Shown here: positions 44,689-53,252 of the stretch, piece after piece
Numbering within the stretch: the stretch's first letter is position 1
How the letters are laid out: each line of letters begins with the position of its first letter
Origin: Labilithrix luteola
GTDB lineage: Bacteria > Myxococcota_A > Polyangia > Polyangiales > Polyangiaceae
Length of the DNA: 64,000 nt
Direction of reading: 5' to 3'
Assembly (NCBI RefSeq): GCF_001263205.1
Contig: NZ_CP012333.1
Span: 6,128,501-6,192,500, forward strand
Made by a program: the position numbers and the translations under genes
Notes under the pieces: generated by a model
Told to the model about the DNA's origin: nothing
What the model saw: the letters and a program-made list of their open reading frames with translations, nothing else
Databases searched by the model: none

Positions 44689-45957
44689 GTGAATGCCATG
44701 AGCGTGCTCCTTCTCGGCGCGGACTACTACGGCACGCTGGCCGCCGCGCGTTGCTACGGTAAGAACGGCATCGATGTCACCATGGCGGACGACAATCCGC
44801 AGGCGCGAGGCCTCTACTCGCGCTGGGTGACGCGGAAGCTCTCGCATCCGTCGATCAAGAGTCCGAACGACCTCGTCGACTGGCTCGTGCAGTGGGGCGA
44901 GCGGCATCCCGGCACGCTGCTCTATCCGCCGAACGATCATCTCTCGTGGCTCTTCGCCGAGCACCGCGATCGGCTCGGCAAGCACTACGAGATGTACTCA
45001 CCGAGCGAAGCGGTCATCGCCACGCTGCTCGACAAGTCACGTCTCCACGAAGCTTGCGCGGCCGTCGGCATCGAAGTTCCCGAGACGCACGACCTCGGTC
45101 CCGAAGGCGCCAATTCTCCCATCGTCTCTCGTTTGAAGTTCCCCGTGCTGCTCAAGCCGCGCACGCAGATCTTCATGGAGGGCGGCGTCAAAGGCATCAT
45201 CGTGGAGGACCGCGCGTCGCTCGGCCCCGAGCTCGAGCGCTATCGGTCGATGGCGCGCTTCAACAAGGTCCTCACCGACAAGCACCCCGGCATCGCCGAG
45301 CCGATGGTCCAGGAGTACCTGACCGCGGCGGAGACGAACATCTTCAGCGTGTCGGGCTTTGTCTCGAAGGATGGCGAGTTCGTCGCGCGCGCCGCGATGA
45401 AGGTGCTGCAGCGTCCGCGCAAGGTCGGCATCGGTCTCTGCTTCGAGGGCCGCGAGGTCGAACTCGCGCTGCTCGACAAGCTCCAGGCCCTCTGCAAGCA
45501 CATCGGCTACCACGGCGCCTTCGAGTCCGAGTTCATCGTGATGGGCGATCGCCGCCTCCTCATCGACTTCAACCCGCGCTTCTACAGCCAGATGGGGTTC
45601 GACGTGGCGCGCGGTCTGCGCCTGCCGCTCCTCGTGTGGCACGCCGCGCGGAGCGATCGCTCGATGCTGAGCCGCGAGCTCGACAAGGCCCAGAGCTGGA
45701 AGGCAACGGGCCGCGAAGTTTACTGCCACAAGACGATGCTCGACCTGGTGCTCACGCTCCAGGGCCTCTCGGGGCAGATGTCCCGCTCCGACGTCAAGCG
45801 CTGGCGCAAGTGGTACGCCGACCACCGCTCGGCGGCCACCGATGCGGTGCGGGATCCCGAAGACCAGAAGCCCGCGATGATCGACGCCATGCAGTGGGTC
45901 TCCCACTTCGCGAAGCATCCCCGCAGCTTCGTGCGGAGCTTCGTGCTCAACCGCTGA
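44689..45957 (+). CDS. ATP-grasp domain protein of the polysaccharide locus
   Basis: 422 residues. The N-terminal pre-ATP-grasp fold (MSVLLLGADYYGTLAAARCYG) and ATP-grasp body are visible: FPVLLKPRTQIFMEGG (ATP-binding lysine), the MVQEYLTAAETN segment, and the metal-ligand region FESEFIVMGDRRLLIDFNPRFY. Such enzymes ligate a carboxylate to an amine via an acyl-phosphate, for example amino-acid decoration of a sugar or peptide. It follows the acyltransferase fusion by 12 bases, and a GT2 fusion comes next, so it may modify the repeat unit with an amino acid. Substrate unknown. GTG 44689 or ATG 44698 are both plausible. Confidence 0.85.
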   Translation: MNAMSVLLLGADYYGTLAAARCYGKNGIDVTMADDNPQARGLYSRWVTRKLSHPSIKSPNDLVDWLVQWGERHPGTLLYPPNDHLSWLFAEHRDRLGKHYEMYSPSEAVIATLLDKSRLHEACAAVGIEVPETHDLGPEGANSPIVSRLKFPVLLKPRTQIFMEGGVKGIIVEDRASLGPELERYRSMARFNKVLTDKHPGIAEPMVQEYLTAAETNIFSVSGFVSKDGEFVARAAMKVLQRPRKVGIGLCFEGREVELALLDKLQALCKHIGYHGAFESEFIVMGDRRLLIDFNPRFYSQMGFDVARGLRLPLLVWHAARSDRSMLSRELDKAQSWKATGREVYCHKTMLDLVLTLQGLSGQMSRSDVKRWRKWYADHRSAATDAVRDPEDQKPAMIDAMQWVSHFAKHPRSFVRSFVLNR

Positions 45958-46012
45958 GCCTCCGCGCACTTGGCGTGCGGCCCGACTCTTGCCACACTTG
46001 AAGGCACCCGAG

Positions 46013-47719
46013 ATGCGATTCGAAGACCGGTTTGGAAGCGAGGCCTCAGGCAGCATCCGCGTGAGCGTCGTCATTGCGACGTACAACCGAGCCGACTCGC
46101 TGAGACGCCTGCTCCAGCAGTTCGACGAGCAGACGCTCGCCCCTTCGACGTTCGAGGTCATCGCCGTCGACGACGGCTCGATGGAGGACACGGCGCGCAA
46201 GCTCGCCGATCTGAAGACGAACTACGCGCTGCGCATCGAGCGCCAGATCAACAGCGGCGCTGCGGCGGCTCGCCAGAAGGGCGTGGAGCTCGCGCGCGGC
46301 AAGATCATCGTCGTCATCGACGACGACATGCAGATCAAGCCGACCTTCCTCGAGAAGCACCTCGCGGGGCACCGTCAGGAGAACACCGTCGTGCTCGGTC
46401 GACTTCGTCCCGATGCGAAGCTCGCCGACATGCCCCTCTTCGAGCGCTTCTACGCACGTGCTCTCGCGCGCGACGGAGATGCGTATGCCTCGGGCGAGCG
46501 ACCGGTGAGGGGCCACAACGTCTACACGGGCAACGTGTCGTTCCCGCGTGAGCTGTTCCTGAAGGTCGGCGGCTTCGACGCGCAGTTCCGCGCCCTCGAA
46601 GACGAAGAGATCGGCATTCGCTTCGAGAAGGCGGGCGCGCACTTCACCTACGCGGACGAAGCGGAGAGCATGCACGGGTCCGACTGGACCTCGATGAAGA
46701 AGTGGATGGACCGCGCGTACCGCGATGGCGTCTACCAGACGAAGGTCGGCAAGAAGCACAAGGACCACCTCGACTCGCAGCCCTGGCGCCACCTACCGAA
46801 CATCAATCCGGTGTCGCGACCGATCCTCGCGTTCGGTCTCGCGTCGCCCGGTCCTGCCGGCCTGCTCGCGAACGTCGCGATCCGAACGGCGTCGGCCTTC
46901 GACAAGATCGGTCTCGAGCCGGTGGCTCTCGCCGGCGCCACGCTCGTCTACGGCATCCAATACTACCGCGGCGTGCGCGAGGAGACGGGCAGCGCGATCG
47001 ACGTCGCGCGTGAATATCGCGAGTTCAAGCGCGGCATCGCCCTCATTGGCAAGGGCGGCGCAGGCGGCTCGCCTCTCAAGCGCATGCTCGACGACATCCG
47101 CGAAGACAACCGGATGATCCGCGTCTACCAGGAGAAGTACGACTACCGCCTCGAAGAAGGCGCGGTCATCCCCAACGCGAGTTCGAAGGAGATCGCGAGC
47201 GATGCCGTTCGCAAGATCGGCTACCAGCTCATGGTCGCCTACCGCGTGATGCGCTTCTTCCGCGACGCGAACCTCGGCCTCGGCGCGCAGTTCATGTCGC
47301 GCCTCATTCGTCACGCGTTCGCCTCGGACATCCACTGGGACGCCGAGCTCGAACCGGGCACCGTCATCGTGCACGGCTTCGGTCTCGCCATCAGCTACGC
47401 GGCCAAGGTGCGCGCGGGCTCGATCCTCTACCAGAACGTGACGCTCGGTTATGGCCTCGACCCCGACACGAAAGCGCCGGGCGCTCCGCTCGTCGAACGC
47501 GACGTCCACATCGGTGTCGGAGCGACACTTTTTGGCCCACTCGTCATAGGCGAGGGCACGAAGATCATGGCGGGCTGTGTCGTGAACCGCAGTGTGCCGC
47601 CGAGGTCGATCGTCGAGGCGCCTGTGCCGCACGTGGTCGCGCGCAAGGCGTGGCCCGGCACCGAGAACGGCGTCGCGTCCACCGACCCGTCCTCGTCGAA
47701 GAACCAGTTGGCGGGGTAG
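46013..47719 (+). CDS. Fusion of family-2 glycosyltransferase and serine-acetyltransferase-like domain
   Basis: 568 residues. N-terminal GT2 domain: SVVIATYNRADSLRRLL, VIAVDDGSMEDT, and the DxD-like VVIDDDMQI. A catalytic-base region is seen in ALEDEEIGIRF. After a linker (about 290-440) the C-terminal 130 residues form a left-handed beta-helix acetyltransferase, with the serine-acetyltransferase-type pattern DAELEPGTVIVHGFGLAIS...LYQNVTLGYG and VHIGVGATLFGPLVIGEGTKIMAGCVV. One protein would transfer a sugar and an acetyl group. The ATG at 46013 is used; the frame is open slightly further but with a poor TTG start. Confidence 0.87.
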   Translation: MRFEDRFGSEASGSIRVSVVIATYNRADSLRRLLQQFDEQTLAPSTFEVIAVDDGSMEDTARKLADLKTNYALRIERQINSGAAAARQKGVELARGKIIVVIDDDMQIKPTFLEKHLAGHRQENTVVLGRLRPDAKLADMPLFERFYARALARDGDAYASGERPVRGHNVYTGNVSFPRELFLKVGGFDAQFRALEDEEIGIRFEKAGAHFTYADEAESMHGSDWTSMKKWMDRAYRDGVYQTKVGKKHKDHLDSQPWRHLPNINPVSRPILAFGLASPGPAGLLANVAIRTASAFDKIGLEPVALAGATLVYGIQYYRGVREETGSAIDVAREYREFKRGIALIGKGGAGGSPLKRMLDDIREDNRMIRVYQEKYDYRLEEGAVIPNASSKEIASDAVRKIGYQLMVAYRVMRFFRDANLGLGAQFMSRLIRHAFASDIHWDAELEPGTVIVHGFGLAISYAAKVRAGSILYQNVTLGYGLDPDTKAPGAPLVERDVHIGVGATLFGPLVIGEGTKIMAGCVVNRSVPPRSIVEAPVPHVVARKAWPGTENGVASTDPSSSKNQLAG

Positions 47720-47724
47720 CGTGG

Positions 47725-47968
47725 CAATGCCGTTCGGAGAGGCAGAATTTTCACAGGAAGGTCGGAAGATCGGAAGGATTGATCAATAGCCCCGCGTAGA
47801 GCGCCAAACTGCGCTTGCTGGGCAATTGAATGCCCCGGTGCCGACGCCGTGTCGCACGACTCTCCCTCTCCGCCCCCCAAAACCTTCCGACCTTCCGACC
47901 TTCCTGTGAAAAATCTCGGGTCGAATCCATCGGTGGTTAACGGATGTCGGTTTATCCGAACGGCATTG
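47725..47968. repeat. Nested inverted repeats, MITE-like
   Basis: Outer arms: CAATGCCGTTCGGA at 47725-47738 and its exact reverse complement at 47955-47968. Inner arms: about 31 bp at 47747-47777 (starting ATTTTCACAGGAAGG) and nearly perfectly inverted at 47883-47914. The inner arms also contain short internal direct repeats of GGAAGGTCGGAAG type. The 105-base interior has no gene. Terminal repeats of this form suggest a small non-autonomous mobile element or an inverted-repeat regulator. It fills most of the gap between the GT2 fusion and the Wza-like gene. Confidence 0.8.
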
Positions 47969-48075
47969 GGGCTACGGGGCTGAGAGAATCGCGGGCGCAA
48001 GCCTGCAAACGCATCGCCAAGCGCCGCGCCTTCAGCCCTTACCTCCCGCGCGGCCCTGTGTATGATGGGCGCCCC

Positions 48076-48681
48076 ATGACGTCTCGTACCTTCGCGTCGT
48101 TCGCGGCTTCGTTCGTGCTCGCTGGGCTCGTCACGCTCGGCGGTTGCGCAGCGACGGGGCCCTTCGTCTGGGCGGACAGCCTGCCGGCTCAGTCGGGCTC
48201 GTCAGGTGACGTCGTCATCGCCGACGGCGACATGGTCAACGTGCGCGTCTTCAACCAGGAGCCGCTCTCCACGCGCGAGAAGGTTCGCGCCGACGGCAAG
48301 ATCGCCATGCCGGTCATCGGTGAGGTCTCGGCACGAGGCAAGCGCCCCGCGCAGCTCGCCGGCGAGATCCAGGAACGCCTCAAGCAGGTCGTCGTCGCGC
48401 CGTCGGTCACGGTGATGATCGAGCAGGGCGCGGAGCTCAAGGTGTCCGTGGTCGGTGAGGTACGAAACTCCGGCGTGTTCCAGCTGGAGCCGGGCGCGAA
48501 CGTGCTCCACGCACTGGCTGCCGCCGGCGGCCTGAGTGACTACGCGGACAGCGACAAGGTCTTCGTCATTCGCAAGTCGCTGCCGCAGCGCGTACGCTTC
48601 CGCTACAACGATCTCCGTTCGGCTGACCCGAAGAGCATCCACTTCTTGTTGCAGCCGGGTGACGTCGTCGTCGTCGAATAG
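48076..48681 (+). CDS. Wza-like polysaccharide export lipoprotein
   Basis: 201 residues, shorter than Wza (379). Lipobox LGGC at about residue 23. A Poly_export domain follows (DVVIADGDMVNVRVFNQEPLS...VRADGKIAMPVIGEVSARG), then one SLBB domain (VSVVGEVRNSGVFQLEPGANVLHALAAAGGL). The C-terminal outer-membrane helix of Wza is not evident, as in short export lipoproteins of GumB type. It would form the periplasmic part of the exporter with the Wzz-like protein. The start ATG 48076 gives the signal peptide. Confidence 0.9.
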   Translation: MTSRTFASFAASFVLAGLVTLGGCAATGPFVWADSLPAQSGSSGDVVIADGDMVNVRVFNQEPLSTREKVRADGKIAMPVIGEVSARGKRPAQLAGEIQERLKQVVVAPSVTVMIEQGAELKVSVVGEVRNSGVFQLEPGANVLHALAAAGGLSDYADSDKVFVIRKSLPQRVRFRYNDLRSADPKSIHFLLQPGDVVVVE

Positions 48682-48755
48682 CCTACAAGCATCGCACCCT
48701 TCTTCGTCGCACATAGTCATCGGAGCGCTTAGGACGGTGGCTTCGCGCCCGTTGC

Positions 48756-49745
48756 GTGACTAGCATCGCTAGCGTGCGGTCCTTTGCAGTTCGCTCGTTC
48801 GCTTTTGCTTCCTCCCTGATCATTGCTTCGGTCGTGTCCCTCGCCGCGTGCGGTGGTGACGACGATGGTGGAGCCGCTGCCTCTCCCGATGGCGGAGGCA
48901 CCAGCACCACCGGCAATCCGAGCACGAACCCCGGATCCAGCGGCGATTCCGGTACCGATCCCGGGTCCGATCCCAACTCGGGCCCCTCGTGCACCAGCGC
49001 CGGCGAGAGCCTGGCTCCCGGCGTCTCCGCGAAGACCATCTCGGTCGGTGGTTCGAACCGCACCTATCAGCTCTACGTTCCGTCCACGTTCGACGGAAAG
49101 AAGACCTACCCGCTGATCTTCGCGTTCCACGGCGACGGCGGCGACGGCACCGGCCTTCGCAAGAGCTTCAAGATCGAAGCGGAGACGAAGGAAGGCGCGA
49201 TCATCGTCTACCCCGATGGTCTGAACAAGACGTGGGATTGCGATACGACGGCCGGCCTCGCGCGTGACACGGCGTTCATCGACGCCGTCGTCGCCGAGCT
49301 GACGAAGAACGCGTGTGCCGACGCGGCGCGCGTCTACGCGACTGGTTTCTCGCGCGGCGCCTACTTCGTCAACCAGATGGTGTGCCGGAGCAAGTCGACC
49401 TGGCGCGCGATCGCCACGCACTCGGGCGGCGGGCCATGGGGCATCGAAGGCACCGAATACGACGCCCAGGGCCAGCTCAAGTGCAACGCCAAGCAGCTCG
49501 CCGCGCTGCAGGTGCAAGGCCTCGCCGACACGACCGTACCGCCCTCGGAAGGGCAGAAGGCGCGTGACTTCTGGCGCGCGGCCGACGGCTGCCAGTCGGC
49601 AACCGAAGCCTACGATCCGAGCCCGTGCCAGCAGTACAAGGGCTGCGCGAAGCCCGAGGTCTACTGCGCGATCCCCGGCATGCAGCACACGATCTGGGCA
49701 TCCGCTGCGCCGGTGACCTGGAACTTCTTCACCTCGCAGAAGTGA
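48756..49745 (+). CDS. CE1/PHB-depolymerase-like esterase lipoprotein, copy 1
   Basis: 329 residues. A lipobox (SLAAC) is followed by a long Gly/Ser/Thr/Asp linker (to about residue 78) and an alpha/beta-hydrolase domain. The nucleophile elbow is GFSRGAYF, with the strand and oxyanion region IFAFHGDGGDGTG and the probable catalytic His in PGMQHTIW. It resembles LpqC/feruloyl-esterase or PHB-depolymerase-type proteins. Secretion plus linker suggests action on external polymers. The GTG start at 48756 is used; GTG 48774 is an alternative. A closely similar gene follows after 4 bases. Confidence 0.87.
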   Translation: MTSIASVRSFAVRSFAFASSLIIASVVSLAACGGDDDGGAAASPDGGGTSTTGNPSTNPGSSGDSGTDPGSDPNSGPSCTSAGESLAPGVSAKTISVGGSNRTYQLYVPSTFDGKKTYPLIFAFHGDGGDGTGLRKSFKIEAETKEGAIIVYPDGLNKTWDCDTTAGLARDTAFIDAVVAELTKNACADAARVYATGFSRGAYFVNQMVCRSKSTWRAIATHSGGGPWGIEGTEYDAQGQLKCNAKQLAALQVQGLADTTVPPSEGQKARDFWRAADGCQSATEAYDPSPCQQYKGCAKPEVYCAIPGMQHTIWASAAPVTWNFFTSQK

Positions 49746-49749
49746 GCAA

Positions 49750-50607
49750 GTGATGCGCACCACCGTCTTCACCTCGGTTTTCGCGCGCGTTCTCGTCTCG
49801 GCGTTGCTGCTCGGCGCGTGCGGAAGCGACGACTCGACGGGCACGGTCGTCACCGGTCCGACCTGCGGCGACTCGACCGTGAAGAAGGGCTACGTCGGCA
49901 GCCAAACGCTCGCCGCGCAGGGCCGCACCTACGAGCTCTACGTTCCCGACGCCGCCCCGAGCGAAGCGACGTATCCGCTGATTCTCGTCTTCCACGGCGA
50001 CGGCGGTACGGGCGCGGGGATCCGCCAGGCCTTCAATCTCGAGGCGGTCACCGGCGGCAAAGCGGTCATCGTGTATCCCGACGGCGAGGGCCGCTCGTGG
50101 AGCATCGACACCGCCGAGAGCATGGCCAAAGACATCGCCTTCGTCGATGCACTCGTCGACGACTTGGCCACCACACGCTGCATCGACAAATCGCGCGTGT
50201 ACGCGACGGGCTTCTCGAAGGGCGCCTACTTCGTCAATCAGCTGGCCTGCCGAAGCAAGACGTCCTTCAAAGCCATCGCCACGCACGCCGGCGGTGGGCC
50301 CTTCGGCATCGACGGCACCGACCAATACGACGACCACGGCCATCTCGTCTGCGCGAACAAGAGCATCGCCGCCTTGCAGGTCCAGGGCCTCTCGGACAAC
50401 GAGGTCCCTCCCTCGGAAGGCGAGAAGCCGCGCGAACACTGGCGCGTCTCGAACGGCTGCAATTCGAGCACGAGCGCCTATGCGCCTTCGCCGTGCGTCG
50501 CGTACGGAGGCTGCACTCTCCCCGAAGTCTATTGCGCGATTCCCGACCTGGGCCACGGCCTCTGGTCCGAAGCCGCGCAAGTCACGTGGGGTTTCTTCTC
50601 CAAATAG
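49750..50607 (+). CDS. CE1/PHB-depolymerase-like esterase lipoprotein, copy 2
   Basis: 285 residues. Lipobox LLGAC, short linker, then the same hydrolase domain: VFHGDGGTGAGI, GFSKGAYF (nucleophile), and PDLGHGLW (His). It differs from copy 1 mainly by the shorter linker, and the two overlap in sequence along their length, so they are tandem duplicates. The start GTG at 49750 or ATG at 49753 lies 4-7 bases after the copy 1 stop, so the pair is probably one transcript. Confidence 0.87.
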   Translation: MMRTTVFTSVFARVLVSALLLGACGSDDSTGTVVTGPTCGDSTVKKGYVGSQTLAAQGRTYELYVPDAAPSEATYPLILVFHGDGGTGAGIRQAFNLEAVTGGKAVIVYPDGEGRSWSIDTAESMAKDIAFVDALVDDLATTRCIDKSRVYATGFSKGAYFVNQLACRSKTSFKAIATHAGGGPFGIDGTDQYDDHGHLVCANKSIAALQVQGLSDNEVPPSEGEKPREHWRVSNGCNSSTSAYAPSPCVAYGGCTLPEVYCAIPDLGHGLWSEAAQVTWGFFSK

Positions 50608-50627
50608 CTCGAAACGGCTGAACGTCG

Positions 50628-51188
50628 TCAGCGAGCCCAGAGAGCTCCGAGTTCGATCTCGACGGCATCGAATGGAACGGCTCGGACTCTTGCATCGTTC
50701 GAATACACTTCGACGAGGCGATAGCCCTTTGTCTCGAGCTCGAAAACCTCCAACGTGCGAGCCTCGGGGTCGACGAACCAGAGGTGCTTCACCTCGAAGG
50801 TGCCGTAGACCTTGCGCTTGTCACCTCGATCGAGCGACGCGGTGCTCGGTGACAGCACCTCGCACGCCCAGTCGGGGGCCAACTCGAAGTAGGCCTTTTC
50901 GGGGAGCTCCGGAAGGCGTTCACGGCGCCAGCCGGCCATGTCGGGAACGAGCACGTGCGGCCCTAGGTGAAGTTCGGGCTGGTGGAGGATGACCCAGCCG
51001 CCAGGGCCTCCACGGCCGCGATTGAAGGGGGGACCCAGTTCCTCGCCCAGGGTAGTGCTCGCACGTGCGTGCTTGGGGGCAGGGCGTGGATGCGCATGGA
51101 GGACGCCAAAGAGGATCTGGCCCACCATGTTCGGTGGGAGCGCGCAGAGATCGTCGTACGTCGCTGGCCGACGTGGCGGATCACCCAT
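50628..51188 (-). CDS. Uma2-family (DUF820) putative nuclease
   Basis: 186 residues. It shows the Uma2 pattern: a helix-strand N-terminus (TYDDLCALPPNMVGQILFGVLHAH), then VLVPDMAGWRRER, DWACEVLSPSTASLDRGDKRKVYGTFEVKHLWFVDP. The PD...E...K residues correspond to the restriction-endonuclease-like fold. Such proteins are very common in cyanobacteria and myxobacteria, with no firm function. It is cytosolic, with no signal. It is convergent with the esterase pair. Confidence 0.88.
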   Translation of the reverse strand: MGDPPRRPATYDDLCALPPNMVGQILFGVLHAHPRPAPKHARASTTLGEELGPPFNRGRGGPGGWVILHQPELHLGPHVLVPDMAGWRRERLPELPEKAYFELAPDWACEVLSPSTASLDRGDKRKVYGTFEVKHLWFVDPEARTLEVFELETKGYRLVEVYSNDARVRAVPFDAVEIELGALWAR

Positions 51189-51303
51189 GCGTCTAGCGTA
51201 GCGTGTTCACGGGGGAACGGCTCATCCAACGCCGAGCTCCGATTCCAAGCGGAAGCGTGTCACGCGATCTTTCGATTATGCACGGAGGAGGCGCGGACAA
51301 TAG

Positions 51304-51333
51304 AAAAGCGCCCCGGCCAGTGGCCGAAGGCGC
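51304..51333 (-). terminator. Intrinsic terminator after the SMP-30-like gene at 51361
   Basis: On the minus strand a stem of GGCGC with GCGCC plus an inner GGCC/GGCC pairing around loop ACT is followed by TTTT. It lies 28 bases beyond the stop codon. Confidence 0.75.
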
Positions 51334-51360
51334 CTTTCGAGTCGTGCATTCAAAGTCGGA

Positions 51361-52473
51361 TTACTGGCCGAGGCCCGCGATCTTCACCTGGGCGGAGAAG
51401 ATGCCTCCGGTCGTACTGATGTAGAGCGTCTTCGCGTCGGCTCCGCCGAAGGCAACATTCGTCGCCGGCTTTGCCGTCGTGATCTGACCCCACTTCTTCC
51501 CATCCGCCGCGAAGACCTGCACGCCTGTCTTCGTTGCGACATACACGTTTCCACCGGTGTCGACGGTGAGGCCGTCCGGCGCCGCATCGGCGGGGCCCAC
51601 GTCAACGAACTTCGTCGCAGTTCCCGTCGTACCGTCTGCAGCGACCGTGAATTTGACGATGCTCGGGATCGTGGTGCCGGGCGGATCCTGGTTCTGCGTC
51701 AGCGACACGTAGAGCGTTGCGGAATCCGGCGAGAGTGCGATGCCGTTCGGGCGCTCTTCGGTGTATGCGGCCACTTGAGAGAGCTTGTTCTGCGGCGACA
51801 GGCGATAGACGCCGTTCGTGATGTTCCCGCTCTGGTAGCCGGGATCTGTGAGGAAGATCGTTCCGTCGCTCTTGCGGACGACCGCGTCGTTCGGAGAGTA
51901 CGGAGGAGGCGTGGCTCCGCCGTCCGCTTGCGTCATCGCGACTGCGGTCGTGGCGATCGGGAAGGGGCCCGTCTTGCCCGCTTCGACGCGCCGAAGCTCG
52001 GCGACGCCGTGGTCATTCGAATTCGCAAAGAGAAGGGTGTTTGCCTTCTCGTCGAAGGTGATGCCGAGGGCGTTGATACTCGTCACGTACTGATCCGTCG
52101 GATCAGGCGTGCGGCCCGGCGTGTACTTCACGAGCAGCTGCTGATACGGCAGCGTGAAGTAGACGGCGTCGGTCTTCCAAACGAGACCGTCGACATTCTC
52201 GACCTCGAGCTCGCTCTTGGCGGTGGCGCCTTCGATGGGGTTCACGTTGCTCGTTGCGTCGGGGGTGCTGCTGTCCTCGGTGGGGCTTGCGTCGTTGCCG
52301 CCGCCGCCGCCGTCGTTGCCCGAGGGGTTGTTTGGATCTGGGTTGCCGTTGCCGTTTTCACCGTTCGTGGTGTCAGACGGCGGGCCGTTGTTGTTCGAGC
52401 CATCGCTGCTCGAACACGCATAGATCCACGCTCCTGAACAGAGGACCAAGGCAAAGGGCAAAAAGCGTTTCAT
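51361..52473 (-). CDS. SMP-30/gluconolactonase-like lipoprotein, copy 1
   Basis: 370 residues. Start MKRFLPFAL with lipobox near IYAC at residues 17-20, then a long Asn/Gly/Asp/Pro linker (to about residue 75), then a six-bladed propeller-like domain with SMP-30 features: FLTDPGYQSGNITNGVYRL, NGIALSPDSATLYVSL, PDGLTVDTGGNVYVATKTGV. Possible role: calcium-dependent lactonase or sugar-binding protein at the surface. It is paralogous to the gene at 58987-60060 and to the remnant at 52789-52851. The ATG at 52473 is used because the signal begins there. Confidence 0.88.
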   Translation of the reverse strand: MKRFLPFALVLCSGAWIYACSSSDGSNNNGPPSDTTNGENGNGNPDPNNPSGNDGGGGGNDASPTEDSSTPDATSNVNPIEGATAKSELEVENVDGLVWKTDAVYFTLPYQQLLVKYTPGRTPDPTDQYVTSINALGITFDEKANTLLFANSNDHGVAELRRVEAGKTGPFPIATTAVAMTQADGGATPPPYSPNDAVVRKSDGTIFLTDPGYQSGNITNGVYRLSPQNKLSQVAAYTEERPNGIALSPDSATLYVSLTQNQDPPGTTIPSIVKFTVAADGTTGTATKFVDVGPADAAPDGLTVDTGGNVYVATKTGVQVFAADGKKWGQITTAKPATNVAFGGADAKTLYISTTGGIFSAQVKIAGLGQ

Positions 52474-52571
52474 GATGCATGCAGGGTAGCATCGCGTGCG
52501 ACGTTGGGCGCGCAGCATGTTGTCGCCCAAAGGGGTGGGGTCGAACGATTTTTCGGGACAAAATAGAGCGA

Positions 52572-52605
52572 TGGCCCGGGTCGTCCGAAGACGCTCCGGG
52601 CCATT
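52572..52605 (-). terminator. Orphan hairpin downstream of the SMP-30 remnant
   Basis: ATGGCCCGG (52572-52580) pairs with CCGGGCCAT (52597-52605), with CGTC/GACG inside and loop CGAA. A T-run follows on the minus strand. The near-identical hairpin at 58732-58764 serves the intact paralogue, so this one is left over from the lost gene copy. Confidence 0.7.
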
Positions 52606-52788
52606 CCCTGGTGGCCTCGTTACTGGTCACTGCGCATCCGTTTCTACGTGCAACGGAATGCCGGGTGGCCCTCTGAATCCCGAATTGGCTGCTTGGTGCG
52701 GCGCGTGGCCACCGAGCTCACTCGGAGTGTGTGGACCACGCGTCCTCTCGCCAGTTAGTGCCGCGCTCGCGGGGGACCATTCCGCTCG

Positions 52789-52851
52789 CTACTGAGCGAT
52801 GCCGGCGCCCTTGACCTTCCCCTGACACATGTTGGCTCCGCGCGACATGAT
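52789..52851 (-). pseudogene. 3' remnant of a third SMP-30-like gene
   Basis: The minus strand reads IMSRGANMCQGKVKGAGIAQ followed by a stop. This aligns position for position with the last residues of the intact paralogue, ITTQGINIWQVKLKVAGIAQ. The 63 bases are about 75 percent identical by hand count to 58987-59049. Upstream of 52851 no further clear match is seen, so the rest has been lost or decayed. The downstream segment to 52555 also resembles the region after the intact gene. Confidence 0.75.
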
Positions 52852-53252
52852 GCACCGGTCCGTCGGGAGACGTGGCCACCCCGAGGCGGACTTCCGCGCA
52901 TCGATTCCCTCGGTCGGGTTCTTGTGGGGCAAGCGGATAGCGAGGGCGACGCGCGCGATCGCGAAAAGCGGCCGACGCGTATTTGAGGGAATCAGCGAAG
53001 GCTCGACATCCTCGAAATCTTTCGAAGGTGTCAGACGGACACGGTTCTCGTTCGCTGATCCTCCGTCGGGCCATCGTCGTAGCGAGGACGTTTCACAGAG
53101 CTACGCATAGGCCCCTGCTCGCAGACACGCTCGCGCGGATTGAGATACGAACTGGGGACCCGAGGTTCAGCTCTGTTGGTCGCGTTATTCGAAGCAGGCT
53201 CACGGGGGCGGGGATGAGCACCGTGACGGTTGCAGACGTGAGGCGACTCTCG
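52852..53252. other. Decayed gene region, no supported gene
   Basis: About 400 bases with no convincing open frame. It lies just upstream of the SMP-30 remnant and is presumably the ruined body of that gene mixed with unrelated sequence. I find no convincing promoter or RNA structure. The next gene, HerA-like, ends at 53253. Confidence 0.5.

Noticed and set aside
41989..44985. 998-residue open frame on the minus strand across the transferase fusion
   Set aside because: Arg/Glu/Asp/His-rich shadow of a clearly coding gene on the other strand.
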